A program made the position numbers and the translations under genes. A model generated the notes under the pieces. It did not search any database. It worked only from the letters and a program-made list of their open reading frames with translations, and was not told the DNA's origin. DNA of 46,004 bases, from assembly GCA_038528235.1 (NCBI GenBank), contig JBCBEX010000027.1, positions 1 to 46,004 of the forward strand. The letters run 5' to 3'. Shown piece after piece: positions 1 through 8,629 of this stretch. Numbering within the stretch: position 1 is the stretch's first letter; the number at the start of each line of letters is the position of its first letter. The DNA is from JBCBEX01 sp038528235 (GTDB lineage: Bacteria > Bacteroidota > Rhodothermia > Rhodothermales > Rubricoccaceae).

Positions 1-1
1 G

Positions 2-61
2 ACGGGCCGCAACTACCTAGCGTTCGTGCATGTGGTGTCGACGCTGTTGCTACTCGCCTAA
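2..61 (+). CDS. C-terminal tail of an unidentified, probably membrane, protein (partial)
   Basis: The window opens inside an open frame that ends with TAA at 59-61. The visible residues are TGRNYLAFVHVVSTLLLLA, a hydrophobic tail that would suit the last transmembrane helix of a membrane protein. It runs convergently towards the DUF368 gene, whose stop is only 16 bases away. Only 19 residues are visible, so the family cannot be named and the frame could be accidental. Confidence 0.35.
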   Translation, partial: TGRNYLAFVHVVSTLLLLA

Positions 62-76
62 TGTCAACGCGGCCGG

Positions 77-1066
77 CTAGGCTGTGCCGCGGCGTGCGCC
101 CATCCAACTGAGGGCGGTCACGAACGCAAAGCCTGCCAGGCCGAGTGCCAGTGCCACGGCCCATTCAGGGCCAGGGGGGAGCAGGACGCTCGGGTCGGGG
201 ACGTATTCCACCACGCCGTCGCTGCCCACGTGCTCGATGCGTGGGACCCACGGCCAGAGCGCCCGCAGCGAGCCCGCGAGCAGGCCGACGAGCAGCGTCA
301 TGGTGAGGTCGTGCGCGTGGCTCAGGAGCCAGGAGAGGGCCTTCGCCGCCGCGCCCAGCCCGAGGCCCGCCCCGAGCGCAAACACGGCGATGTAGACGAA
401 GTCGAGGCTGCGGAGGGCCTCCAGCGTGGGGCTGTAGAGTCCGAACACCTCCAGCAGGAATGCGCCGCTCACGCCGGGCAAAATCATCGCGTTGATGGCG
501 ATCGCCGCCGTGAGCGCGACCCGCACGAGCGATGGGTCTGCCGCTTCGGCCCCGCGTGGCAGGCCCACGAGCACGAACGCGAGCACGGCCGCCGCCGCCG
601 CCGCCGCGTAGTGCCACGAGCGCGAGGTGCGCCGCTCCCGCCACGGAATTGCCAAGGACCCGGCGACGAGCCCGAAGAAGAGCGCCCGGCATTGCACCGG
701 ATACGTCTGCAGCAACTCCGGAATGAAGAGCGAGCCGAGCGCGATGGCCGTGCCGATGCCGAGCGCGAGTGGGAGCAGCAGCCGCCAGTCGAGCGCTCGG
801 AACGCCTGCATCGCCTCGCCAACGCGGCCTCGCAGGCCGAGCAGCAGCATCGAGACGCCGTCGCTGATGGCGCGGATGAGCCGCTCATAGATGCCGACGA
901 TGAGCGCCATCGTGCCGCCGCTGACGCCGGGGATGATGTCGGCGCCTCCCATGAGCAACCCCTGGAGCACGTGGTGCCACAGCGGCGACCGAGGGGGCTC
1001 CGGCTGCGAAGCTGCGTGGGGCGAGGTCCCGGTGCGCGTCTCGGTGAGCGTGGGCGAGGAGGCCAT
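77..1066 (-). CDS. popT: DUF368 family membrane protein, probable undecaprenyl-phosphate translocase PopT
   Basis: This is a 329-aa polytopic membrane protein of the DUF368 family. The family hallmark is visible twice: GADIIPGVSGGTMALIVGIY near residue 40 and a second inverted-topology copy, INAMILPGVSGAFLLEVFGL, near residue 195. Hydrophobic helices fill most of the rest. DUF368 proteins (PopT) are known to return undecaprenyl phosphate, the lipid carrier of wall and glycan precursors, across the cytoplasmic membrane. That fits a window that also carries PBP2, RodA and MltG, although it is not in an operon with them. The N-terminal 30 residues are polar and proline-rich, so a slightly later start is possible. 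Family assignment is strong; the transport role rests on studies of other members. Confidence 0.88.
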   Translation of the reverse strand: MASSPTLTETRTGTSPHAASQPEPPRSPLWHHVLQGLLMGGADIIPGVSGGTMALIVGIYERLIRAISDGVSMLLLGLRGRVGEAMQAFRALDWRLLLPLALGIGTAIALGSLFIPELLQTYPVQCRALFFGLVAGSLAIPWRERRTSRSWHYAAAAAAAVLAFVLVGLPRGAEAADPSLVRVALTAAIAINAMILPGVSGAFLLEVFGLYSPTLEALRSLDFVYIAVFALGAGLGLGAAAKALSWLLSHAHDLTMTLLVGLLAGSLRALWPWVPRIEHVGSDGVVEYVPDPSVLLPPGPEWAVALALGLAGFAFVTALSWMGARRGTA

Positions 1067-1432
1067 GAAGGTAGGAGGTAGGCGAGGCAGAGCCTGGATG
1101 CTGGATGAGCAGAGATGCTGGGGAGCAAGGCAGCGAGCAAGCTACGTGCCCGGTATCGCCACGGCTGTGCGTTTGCCGTGTCTTCGCGGTACGCGCGTTG
1201 GTGGGAGCAGCGCCAGGCCAGCCGGTCCAGGCCTCGGCGAGAAACGCGCTACGATGGCCGGGTGGAAGCACGTGGGGGATTCCCCCACTCGTTGCGACGG
1301 GCGGGCCTCACGGGGGTGCCGTGCGGGGCCTTTCAGAGCACGCCGGTGCTGCGCGGTTGTTTGGGGGCGTTGTGTGGCTCCGCGTCGATTCGGGCCACGC
1401 GGTTGAGATCCACCCTACCCCCTCGTCGGCTT
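1067..1432. promoter_or_regulatory. Divergent intergenic region between popT and ccoN
   Basis: This gap of about 366 bases separates two divergent genes and should hold both promoters. The ccoN reading frame stays open back to 1115, but the residues before 1433 are arginine- and cysteine-rich and unlike any CcoN, so I treat them as untranslated. No FNR/CRP-type TTGAT-N4-ATCAA box is visible. A perfect palindrome lies at 1272-1288 and is listed separately. Confidence 0.4.
1272..1288. promoter_or_regulatory. Perfect 17-bp palindrome upstream of ccoN
   Basis: The sequence reads GTGGGGGA, one central T, then TCCCCCAC: two perfect 8-base arms. It sits about 145 bases before the ccoN start. The single-base centre argues against an RNA hairpin and for a site bound by a dimeric regulator, but no regulator is identified. 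Confidence 0.3.
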
Positions 1433-2962
1433 ATGTCCGCCACCCTTACCACCTCGCAGCCGAGCCTCCTGCGCGACACCGAAGGCCGCTCGCGCTTCGA
1501 CGTGTTCAGCTACGACGACGCCATCGTGCGGCTCTTCGTGATCGCCACCATCGTGTGGGGCTTCGTCGGCATGCTCGTCGGCGCGCTGCTCGCGGTGCAG
1601 CTTCCGTTCCCGCAGGCCAACCTCGGCGAGTACCTCAGCTTCGGTCGCCTGCGCCCGCTGCACACCAACGCGGTCATCTTCGCCTTCGCAGGCAACGGCA
1701 TCTTTGCCGCGATCTACTACTCCACGCAGCGGCTGTGCAAGGCCCGGATGTTCTCCGACGCGCTCTCGAAGGTCCACTTCTGGGGCTGGCAGGGCATCAT
1801 CGTCGCCGCGGCGATCACGCTGCCGCTCGGCATCACGACGAGTAAGGAATACGCCGAGTTGGAGTGGCCGATTGACCTCGCGATCACGCTGATCTGGGTC
1901 GTCTTCGCAGTCAACTTCTTCGGCACGCTCATCAGGCGCCGCGAGAAGCACATGTACGTCGCGCTGTGGTTCTACATCGCCACGATCGTGACGGTCGCGG
2001 TGCTGCACATCGGCAACTCGCTGGCGATCCCGGCAGGCATGTTCAAGAGCTACCCGATCTACAAGGGCGTGCAGGACGCGCTCGTGCAGTGGTGGTACGG
2101 CCACAACGCCGTCGCCTTCTTCCTCACGACGCCGTTCCTCGGGCTGATGTACTACTTCCTCCCGAAGGCGGCCGAGCGGCCCGTGTTCTCCTACCGGCTC
2201 TCCATCGTCCACTTCTGGAGCCTAGTCTTTATCTACATCTGGGCGGGCCCGCACCACCTCAACTACACCGCCGTTCCCGAGTGGGCGGCGACGCTCGGGA
2301 TGGTCTTCTCCGTCATGCTCTGGATGCCCTCGTGGGGCGGCATGATCAACGGCCTCTTTACGCTGCGCGGCGCGTGGCACAAGCTCCGCGACTCGGTGGT
2401 GCTCAAGATGTTCGTGGTCGGCATCACGTTCTACGGCATGGCCACCTTCGAGGGCCCGATGCTCTCGGTGAAGTCGGTCAATGCGCTCAGCCACTACACG
2501 GACTGGAACATCGCCCACGTCCACTCGGGCGCGCTCGGCTGGAACGGGTTCATGACCTTCGGGATGATCTACTGGCTGCTGCCGCGCCTCTGGCGGACGA
2601 AGCTCTGGAGCAAGGCCCTCGCCACGGCCCACTTCTGGATCGGGACGATCGGCATCCTGATGTACGTGCTGGCGATGTACGTCTCCGGCATCACGCAGGG
2701 CCTCATGTGGCGCGCCTTCGACGACGCCGGGCGCCTGATGTACCCCGACTTCATGGAGACGGTGATCCAGGTCGTGCCGATGTACTGGGTGCGCCTGATC
2801 GGCGGCTCAATGTATCTCCTGGGCGTGGTCTTCCTGATGGTGAACGCCTACATGACCATCCGCAACGCGCCGAAGAACCTGCCCGACCCGGCCGTCGCGG
2901 TCCCGCGCATCTCCGCCTCCACGTCCGAACACGGGCCCGCCAAGCAGTTGACGAATGCTTGA
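1433..2962 (+). CDS. ccoN: cbb3-type cytochrome c oxidase subunit I (CcoN)
   Basis: This is the catalytic, heme-copper subunit of the high-affinity cbb3 oxidase, which reduces oxygen to water and pumps protons in the cytoplasmic membrane. Starting at ATG 1433 (MSATLTTSQP) it is 509 aa with about twelve helices. Every expected ligand is present: His77 and His364 for low-spin heme b, His362 for heme b3, and His224, His274 and His275 for CuB. Tyr268 matches the cross-linked tyrosine of the cbb3 class; all these positions are offset by a constant 17 from Pseudomonas stutzeri numbering as I recall it. It is the first gene of a ccoN-O-Q-P set. The longer frame from 1115 is rejected because its extra N-terminus does not look like protein. 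Confidence 0.96.
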   Translation: MSATLTTSQPSLLRDTEGRSRFDVFSYDDAIVRLFVIATIVWGFVGMLVGALLAVQLPFPQANLGEYLSFGRLRPLHTNAVIFAFAGNGIFAAIYYSTQRLCKARMFSDALSKVHFWGWQGIIVAAAITLPLGITTSKEYAELEWPIDLAITLIWVVFAVNFFGTLIRRREKHMYVALWFYIATIVTVAVLHIGNSLAIPAGMFKSYPIYKGVQDALVQWWYGHNAVAFFLTTPFLGLMYYFLPKAAERPVFSYRLSIVHFWSLVFIYIWAGPHHLNYTAVPEWAATLGMVFSVMLWMPSWGGMINGLFTLRGAWHKLRDSVVLKMFVVGITFYGMATFEGPMLSVKSVNALSHYTDWNIAHVHSGALGWNGFMTFGMIYWLLPRLWRTKLWSKALATAHFWIGTIGILMYVLAMYVSGITQGLMWRAFDDAGRLMYPDFMETVIQVVPMYWVRLIGGSMYLLGVVFLMVNAYMTIRNAPKNLPDPAVAVPRISASTSEHGPAKQLTNA

Positions 2963-2972
2963 CGCCCTCTTT

Positions 2973-3094
2973 TGTCATCCTGAGCGAAGCCCGCAGGGCG
3001 ACGTCGAAGGATCTCAGTACCAGCGAGGTGCCTCGCGCTTGGCTTCGGTGCTGGCCCGCAGATCCTTCGGCTCGCTCTGCTCGCTCAGGACGAC
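2973..3094. repeat. Dispersed palindromic intergenic element, family A copy 1
   Basis: The left end reads TGTCATCCTGAGC and the right end GCTCAGGACGACT, with inner inverted segments GAAGGATCT and AGATCCTTCG. The whole can fold into a long hairpin. It lies between ccoN and ccoO, so it may influence RNA stability or relative expression inside the operon. Related copies are at 16318, 22257, 32059 and 38065. Confidence 0.85.
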
Positions 3095-3124
3095 TCCATT
3101 TGGATTCAGACTAGACTCACCCCG

Positions 3125-3859
3125 ATGAAACGCTTCATCCAAGCCCACGGCTTCCACCGCAAGCTCGAAGGGTGGCCCATCATCTTCACCGTGCTCACGG
3201 TGCTCGCCATTCTCGTCGGTACGGTGATCGAGCTGACGCCGATCCTGCTCGTGCCTGCCGAGGTGGAGCACCTAGAGAACTTCGAGCCGCCCACGCCGCT
3301 CGAACTCGCCGGGCGCGACCTCTACATCGCCGAGGGGTGCAACAACTGCCACAGCCAGATGGTGCGGCCGTTCCGCCACGAGGTCGAGCGCTACGGCCCG
3401 TACTCGCGCGCCGAGGAGACGATCTACGAGACGCCCCACCTCTGGGGCTCGAAGCGCACCGGCCCTGACCTCGCCCGTGTCGGCGGCAAATACCCGCACC
3501 TCTGGCACGTGCGCCACATGGAGAACCCGCGCTCGACGAGCCCCAACTCGATCATGCCGCCCTACGCCCACATGATGCGCAAGCCGCTCCGCATCGACGA
3601 CCTCCCGGCGAAGCTGAGCACGCTCCAGGCGCTCGGTCTGCCCTACACCGACGAGCAGATCGCGAGCGCCGTCGCGGACGCCGAGGCGCAGGCCGCCGAG
3701 ATCGCTGCTGAGGTGGCGAGCCAGGGCGGCCCGCAGGGCATCGAGCGCAAGCAGATCGTCGCGATGGTGGCTTATCTCCAGAGCCTCGGCGTCGAAGCAA
3801 AGGCCACCTTTGACGACAGCCCGAACGCTCCCGACGCCACGGTAGCGCTCGCCGAGTGA
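3125..3859 (+). CDS. ccoO: cbb3-type cytochrome c oxidase subunit II (CcoO), mono-heme
   Basis: This is the membrane-anchored monoheme cytochrome c subunit that passes electrons towards CcoN. The protein is 244 aa with one N-terminal anchor helix at about residues 17-43. The heme-c site C72-N-N-C75-H76 lies in the characteristic context EGCNNCHSQMVRPF, and Met144 in NSIMPPYAHM is the likely distal ligand. The tail after about residue 185 is alanine- and glutamate-rich and ends in VAYLQSLG, as usual for the family. The gene is 162 bases downstream of ccoN because a repeat element is inserted between them; the two are probably still co-transcribed. Confidence 0.95.
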   Translation: MKRFIQAHGFHRKLEGWPIIFTVLTVLAILVGTVIELTPILLVPAEVEHLENFEPPTPLELAGRDLYIAEGCNNCHSQMVRPFRHEVERYGPYSRAEETIYETPHLWGSKRTGPDLARVGGKYPHLWHVRHMENPRSTSPNSIMPPYAHMMRKPLRIDDLPAKLSTLQALGLPYTDEQIASAVADAEAQAAEIAAEVASQGGPQGIERKQIVAMVAYLQSLGVEAKATFDDSPNAPDATVALAE

Positions 3860-3917
3860 CGCCCCGACGTGCGGGCTAGACTGACCTGCAACCCATGACC
3901 TACGACCCTCGACCGCT

Positions 3918-4100
3918 ATGATGAAAGAAGCCGTGCGTGCCCTCGAAGTGGGTGCGCTCTCCGAAATCGGCCTGATCGCCTTCGTCGTCGCTTTCCTGTG
4001 CGGGTGCGCCATCGCCTTCTTCGGCTTCTCGAAGAGCGAGCGCGCCACCTTCAAGAACCTCCCGCTGGACGACGACCACGTCCTCACCCCGACCGAGTAG
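3918..4100 (+). CDS. ccoQ: CcoQ/FixQ-like small subunit of cbb3 oxidase
   Basis: This is a 60-aa protein with a single transmembrane helix (about residues 17-36) followed by a polar tail. Its size, topology and position between ccoO and ccoP match the CcoQ assembly or stability subunit. CcoQ sequences are poorly conserved, so the call rests mainly on context. Two ATG codons are adjacent at 3918 and 3921 and either could serve. The helix contains two close cysteines (FLCGCAIAFF), which is unusual. Confidence 0.75.
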   Translation: MMKEAVRALEVGALSEIGLIAFVVAFLCGCAIAFFGFSKSERATFKNLPLDDDHVLTPTE

Positions 4101-4107
4101 CCCGATT

Positions 4108-4223
4108 GGCTCCCCCCGTCCTCATCGTCTCCGCGCTGACGCGCTCCGCTCTTCGGACTGTCCCCCTCAAGCGTGAGGGGGACAGCTTCCCGACCCTTCA
4201 GGGGGAGGGGAGCGGGGGGAGGC
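4108..4223 (-). repeat. Palindromic intergenic element, family B copy 1 (inverted orientation)
   Basis: The element opens with GGCTCCCC and closes with GGGGGGAG. Inside it are TCCGCGCTGACGCGCTCCGCT and an inner hairpin CCCCCTCA...TGAGGGGG. It is the reverse-oriented relative of the copies at 25871 and 27136. It fills the ccoQ-ccoP gap, so both spacers around ccoO and ccoQ carry mobile-looking repeats. Confidence 0.8.
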
Positions 4224-4254
4224 GTCCCGAGCACTGCCCTCAACCTGTCCTGCC

Positions 4255-4905
4255 ATGAGCCAGACGCCTTCCAACCCCAACGCGCCGAAGCACGTCCCGG
4301 AGCGCGACACCAACCTCGGAGCCCTGTTCTACGGCGGCGGCAACGACGACCAGGTCATTCAGGGCCACAAGTACGACGGCATCCGCGAGTACGACAACCC
4401 CATGCCCGGCTGGTGGGTGTGGCTCTTCGTGCTGTGCGTGCTCTTCGCACCGGCCTACGTCCTCGGGATGTACGTCTTTGACTGGATTCCCACCTACGAG
4501 GAGAACCTCGCCGCCTCGCAGGCCGACCTGACCGAGACGCGGCTGGCCTACGCCGAGGCCAACCCTGGCTTCCAGACCGACGCCCGCGCCCTCGACGGTT
4601 ACCTCGGCGATGCGACGCTCATCGCTGTTGGTCAGGAGCTGTTCACGGCCAACTGCGCGGCCTGCCACGGCCAGCAGGGCGAGGGACTCATCGGCCCGAA
4701 CCTCACCGACACCTACGCCATCCACGGCGGTGAGCCGGACGCCATTTTCCGCGTCATCACGGAGGGCGTCATCGAGAAGGGCATGACGCCGTGGGGGGCG
4801 ATCCTCACCGACGAGGAGCGCGCGGGCGTGATGGCCTACGTGAAGTCGATCGAAGGCACGAACGTGCCCGGTGGCAAAGCACCCGAAGGCGATCCGGTCA
4901 ACTGA
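4255..4905 (+). CDS. ccoP: cbb3-type cytochrome c oxidase subunit III (CcoP), single-heme form
   Basis: This is the cytochrome c subunit that accepts electrons for the oxidase. The 216-aa protein has the FixP N-terminal domain (GIREYDNPMPGWWVWLF, one helix at about 52-76) and one C-terminal cytochrome c domain with C134-A-A-C137-H138 and distal Met177. Canonical CcoP is near 300 aa and binds two hemes; only one CXXCH is present here, and the frame is intact, so this is a shorter subunit type rather than a broken gene. It is the last gene of the operon; no ccoG, ccoH, ccoI or ccoS maturation gene follows. Confidence 0.93.
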   Translation: MSQTPSNPNAPKHVPERDTNLGALFYGGGNDDQVIQGHKYDGIREYDNPMPGWWVWLFVLCVLFAPAYVLGMYVFDWIPTYEENLAASQADLTETRLAYAEANPGFQTDARALDGYLGDATLIAVGQELFTANCAACHGQQGEGLIGPNLTDTYAIHGGEPDAIFRVITEGVIEKGMTPWGAILTDEERAGVMAYVKSIEGTNVPGGKAPEGDPVN

Positions 4906-4923
4906 CCGAGCCGGGTGGGGAAG

Positions 4924-4967
4924 GACGAGGCGGCAGCTGACCGTGGTGGGACAGCCGCCGCCTCGTC
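4924..4967. terminator. Hairpin between convergent ccoP and S9 peptidase genes
   Basis: GACGAGGCGGC at 4924-4934 pairs perfectly with GCCGCCTCGTC at 4957-4967, an 11-bp stem 19 bases past the ccoP stop. The following bases TCTACGTTT are only mildly T-rich. Its place between two convergent genes supports a bidirectional terminator role. Confidence 0.6.
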
Positions 4968-5010
4968 TACGTTTGACCCAGTCGGCCCGCGCCCGAGTTC
5001 GTGGCTCGGT

Positions 5011-7482
5011 CTATTCTACGAAGCGCCCCATGAACTCACGGATGCGGAGCAAGCGGTCGAGGCGCTGGTCGGGGTCGCCGGTGCGCGAGAGATCGTGGCC
5101 CGCGTTGGGGTAGCGGACGTACTCAACGGGGCGCTTCAGCACCTTGAGGCTGCGGTAGAGCATCTCTGACTGCGAGACGCCGGTGCGCAGGTCTTGGCTC
5201 GCGTGCAGGATCAGCAGCGGCGTGCGGATGTCGGTCACGAACGTCAGCGGCGAGTTGAGCGCGAGCGCGACGCTGGCCTCCTCGTCCCAAGGAAAGCCGC
5301 CGAAGTGCGACTCCACGAGCCGCCACGCGTTGCCTTCGCCGAAAAACGTGTCGAGGTCGTAGACGCCGCGCTGGGCGACGGCCGCCTGGAAGCGGTCCGT
5401 CTGCGAGACGATCCACGCCGTCAGGTAGCCGGCATACGAGCCGCCCGTGACGACTTGCCGCTGCGGGTCCACCCACGGGAGCGCCGCCGCGAGGTCAGCG
5501 GCCTTGAACACGTCGTCGGTCGGGCCTACGCCCCAGTCCTGGAAGTTGGCGCGGCGGAACGCCGAGCCGTAGCCGCCCGAGCCGCGCGGGTTCGTGAACA
5601 CGATGCCGTAGCCTTGCGCGGCGAGGTACTGGAACTCGTGCCACATCGTCGCCTCGCCGGGGCCCCACATGGCCATGGGGCCGCCGTGAATCTGTACCAT
5701 GAGCGGCGCGCGTTGGCCGCTCCGTAAGCCGGGCGGGCGCATCACCCACACGTCCAGCGACGTGGCGATGGTGTCGAGCACGACCTCGTCGGGGCCGAAG
5801 CCGAGGCCTGGCGTCACGCTGACGGTGTCGGCGATGAACTGGGCAGCGGAGTAGGGCTCGTAGGTCGCCAGTTGCTTGCCCGCGAGCCAGTCGGCGTTGT
5901 GGCGGGTGAGGCGCCGGACGCGCTGCCCGCTGAGGCTCGTCGCTACCAACTCGTAGGGGTTCTGCGGCGTCGTCTCCACGTAGGCGATGGTGGCCGGACC
6001 GGCGTCGAAGCTGCGGATGCCGGTGGTGGCCGACGTGAGACGCTGGATGGCCGTCAGCGCGAGGCTGTCGGCGCGGAAGGTCGAGTCGGCGGCGGCGCGG
6101 GCGAGGCTGTCGGCGCGGATGCGCTCCTCGGCGCTGATCTCGACGACCTCGAACTCACCCTCCAGCCCCGTGGCGTCCTCGTCCTCGAACGGCGAGTCGG
6201 GCAGCTCACCAATGGCGCGGAGCGAGTCGGCGATGGCTGCGCTGTCGGCGGCAGCCTGGTACTCGTCGCCGGTGAACTGGCGTTCGGGGAGCGGCGCGTA
6301 GCCCGTCGGGGCGCGGAAGAGCGGGAAGGCGCCCTGGTCCGGCGCGGTGAAATAGAGGAACCACCCGTTGGCCGACCACGCGGCGTCGGTCACGCTGCGG
6401 TCGAAGTCGTCGGTGAGCCACACGGGTGGCGAGCCGTCGAGGCGCAGCACGCCGGCCTCGGTCTGGGCATAGCCCGCGTCGGCGAGGCGCTGGCCGAGGA
6501 ACGCCACCGAGAAGCCGTCGGGCGAGGGGAGCGGACGCGAGAGCTGCCACCCGTCCAGTTCGAGGACCGTGCGGTAGCGGTCGTCGGTGATGCGGCGCAT
6601 GTAGAGCGCGCGCGTGCGGTCGCGGTCGGGGTGTACGTCCTCGCGCAGGCTCGTTGCGACGAGGATGTGCTGGCCGTCGCGCATCCACACGCCGCCTGAG
6701 TGGGAACGGAAGCCGCGCGTGACGGCCTGGGCCTCGGCAATCTCGCCGTCGGCGCGCACGGGCACGACGAAGTAGTGCGTGTAGCTGAGCGCGGGATCGA
6801 GCCCCTGCTCGCCCTGGAAGTCGAGGCGGCTCGTCACCTCGGCGATGCGGGCGCCGTCCGGCGTGAGCGTCCGCGTGGCGGCGGCGTCGAGGTAGGCCTG
6901 CACCGCAGCGAGCGAGCCGTCGGGGTTGGCGTCGGTCCGCGGCGTGCCGCTGCGGCCGGGGCGCTCGGCAGGCCACGCCGGGCCGCCGCTCTCCAGCGAG
7001 TCGACGGCGTGGTGCGGCAGCGTAGAGGCCACGAGCAGCCGCGTGCCGTCCGGAGACCACTGCGGCCTGCGCACCCCATAGGGCAGGCGCGTGGCCTGGC
7101 GGGCCTCGCCGCCGGTCAGGGGCAGCACAAACGCCTGCGGCCTGCCGTCCACCACGCGTATGAACGTCAGCGCCGTTTCGTCCGGTGCCCAGGCAGGCTG
7201 CGAGGCGCTGGCCTCGCCCGAGGTTAGCGCGCGCGGTGGGCGTCCGCCCTCGGTGTCGGCCAGCCACAGGTGCGTGCGGTAGGTGCGGTCTCCGTTGGCT
7301 TTCTCCACCACCGAGGTGACCGTGTAGACCGCGAAGCGGCCCGACGGCGAGAGCGTCACGTCGCCGAGCTGGCGGAGCTGGAAGAGGTCGGTTGCCTGGA
7401 TGCGGTCGGACTGAGCCACAGTCGCAGGCGCGAGGAGCAGCAGCCCTGCAACGAGGGCGACGAGAAAAGCGCGGTGGCGCAT
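5011..7482 (-). CDS. Secreted S9-family serine peptidase (prolyl oligopeptidase / acylaminoacyl-peptidase type)
   Basis: This is an 823-aa exported peptidase with a signal peptide (MRHRAFLVALVAGLLLLAPA...AQ). The N-terminal two thirds form a TolB/WD40-like propeller; PDGTRL and SPDGFSVAFLG are typical blade motifs. The C-terminal alpha/beta-hydrolase domain carries the triad: Ser near 680 in GGSYAGYLTAW, Asp near 762 in HASQDLRTG, and His near 794 in NAGHDLS. Such enzymes trim oligopeptides in the periplasm. The start at 7482 is chosen because the in-frame extension to 7617 would bury the signal peptide 45 residues inside. An acidic insert (about residues 440-500) in the propeller is an oddity. 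It is probably monocistronic. Confidence 0.92.
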   Translation of the reverse strand: MRHRAFLVALVAGLLLLAPATVAQSDRIQATDLFQLRQLGDVTLSPSGRFAVYTVTSVVEKANGDRTYRTHLWLADTEGGRPPRALTSGEASASQPAWAPDETALTFIRVVDGRPQAFVLPLTGGEARQATRLPYGVRRPQWSPDGTRLLVASTLPHHAVDSLESGGPAWPAERPGRSGTPRTDANPDGSLAAVQAYLDAAATRTLTPDGARIAEVTSRLDFQGEQGLDPALSYTHYFVVPVRADGEIAEAQAVTRGFRSHSGGVWMRDGQHILVATSLREDVHPDRDRTRALYMRRITDDRYRTVLELDGWQLSRPLPSPDGFSVAFLGQRLADAGYAQTEAGVLRLDGSPPVWLTDDFDRSVTDAAWSANGWFLYFTAPDQGAFPLFRAPTGYAPLPERQFTGDEYQAAADSAAIADSLRAIGELPDSPFEDEDATGLEGEFEVVEISAEERIRADSLARAAADSTFRADSLALTAIQRLTSATTGIRSFDAGPATIAYVETTPQNPYELVATSLSGQRVRRLTRHNADWLAGKQLATYEPYSAAQFIADTVSVTPGLGFGPDEVVLDTIATSLDVWVMRPPGLRSGQRAPLMVQIHGGPMAMWGPGEATMWHEFQYLAAQGYGIVFTNPRGSGGYGSAFRRANFQDWGVGPTDDVFKAADLAAALPWVDPQRQVVTGGSYAGYLTAWIVSQTDRFQAAVAQRGVYDLDTFFGEGNAWRLVESHFGGFPWDEEASVALALNSPLTFVTDIRTPLLILHASQDLRTGVSQSEMLYRSLKVLKRPVEYVRYPNAGHDLSRTGDPDQRLDRLLRIREFMGRFVE

Positions 7483-7754
7483 GGAAGACGAGCGTGAGGG
7501 GACAGGAGCGGTGTTTGAAAAGATACCGGCCGGGGAAATCCGTGGTGGAGGAAACGTGCCAGGCCATGGGACCACTTCACCCCGGCCTGCCCGTCTAGAA
7601 GTGCCAGGTAGGTGCACGAGGGCGGCAATACCTCAATCTGAAGCGTGAGAACAGCACCGAGGTGCCGAACGCGACGGCCGGCAGGGAGGGTGGTATGTGC
7701 TTTGTCCAACGGTTGAGTGTCCCCCAACCCCTACACCCCAACCTCCTCTGACTC

Positions 7755-8276
7755 ATGGGCCAGCAACAACTTCTCCTCCTCGTCCTCGGCATCGTGATCG
7801 TCGGCCTCGCTGTCGTCGTCGGCATCGAAAGCTTCACCGAGAACAAGGCCAAGTCTGAAATCGACACCTACGTCGGCATGGGCGTAGAGATGGCCGGCGA
7901 GATCATCGCGTGGTACAAGAAGCCCGAGGCCATGGGCGGCGGCGGTGAAGTGGCCGCCAACCTCGCGAATCTGGACGTTGCTGCCTTGGGCTATGATCTG
8001 GATGTGACGGAAGGCTCGGGCGACGGGGCACGCACCGGCACGAGTGCAAACGGTGTCTGGCGCTATGTCTACGGGGACGACACGAATCCCCGCCTGCACA
8101 TTCACCAAGACCCGATTCAATCGGGCGCCGTCCGGGTCGAGGTGTACGTCTTCGGTCCCTATCCCGAGTGCATCGTCTCCCGGTCCGACTTCTACTTGGA
8201 GTCCTCAGCATGGAGCGACGGGAAGACCGGAAACAACGTGCCGGACAACCCCAACGGGACGCTCTGCTCCTGGTAG
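7755..8276 (+). CDS. Pilin-like small exported protein, paralogue 1
   Basis: I do not recognise a named family. The protein is 173 aa, with a striking N-terminus MGQQQLLLLVLGIVIVGLAVVVGIESF followed directly by a polar domain. This resembles a type IV pilin-like helix with a two-residue leader (MG) and no Glu5, somewhat like archaeal class III signals. Two C-terminal cysteines (PECIV and TLCSW) bracket a loop like the disulfide-bound D-region of pilins. A close paralogue follows at 8630 and a divergent one lies at 17811 on the other strand. No pilus assembly gene is in the window. A plain signal-anchor protein is the alternative. Confidence 0.75.
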   Translation: MGQQQLLLLVLGIVIVGLAVVVGIESFTENKAKSEIDTYVGMGVEMAGEIIAWYKKPEAMGGGGEVAANLANLDVAALGYDLDVTEGSGDGARTGTSANGVWRYVYGDDTNPRLHIHQDPIQSGAVRVEVYVFGPYPECIVSRSDFYLESSAWSDGKTGNNVPDNPNGTLCSW

Positions 8277-8629
8277 CGCGGCTTCTGACGACAGCCTCAG
8301 CGTCTTCCGCCTGTGTGCCCCGAGAGCCCTAGTGGTTGGCGGGGCACACGTGCATCCATGCGTCGGGATCGGAGGCGGTGCCGAGGTCCGCGACGGGGTC
8401 TTGTCCAGAGCCTGCTACGTTTTTGAAACGAGCACGGGGTCATAGTAGGCCTCGCGTGTTTGCGCGGAGGCAGGGATATCCGTACGTCACCGTCTCGTCC
8501 GACCAAATAGACGCGACAATCGAGGGGTGTTGATGGGCTCCGCGACCGCTATGTGCTCAGAAATCGCTGCGATGGTGCATCTCTTGCGGACCGTCGAGGT
8601 GTCTCCCACATCGCACACCCCACCCGGTC
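8277..8629. other. Intergenic region between two pilin-like paralogues
   Basis: About 350 bases contain no convincing gene. A strong hairpin at 8313-8349 probably ends transcription of the first paralogue. A TTGAAA at 8423-8428 has no well-spaced -10 partner, so I make no promoter call. The region is unlike the sequence upstream of paralogue 1, suggesting separate control. Confidence 0.5.
8313..8349 (+). terminator. Hairpin downstream of pilin-like paralogue 1
   Basis: GTGTGCCCCG at 8313-8322 pairs perfectly with CGGGGCACAC at 8340-8349 across a 17-base loop, 37 bases after the stop codon. No U-tract follows, so it may act as an RNA-stabilising end or a weak terminator. Confidence 0.5.

Noticed and set aside
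1115..1432. N-terminal extension of CcoN
   Set aside because: The 106 extra residues are Arg/Cys-rich, unlike any CcoN; the ATG at 1433 gives a normal subunit.
4255..4905. Frameshift or truncation in ccoP explaining the missing second heme
   Set aside because: The frame is intact from FixP N-terminal domain to a natural C-terminus, and no second CXXCH is seen in other frames downstream.
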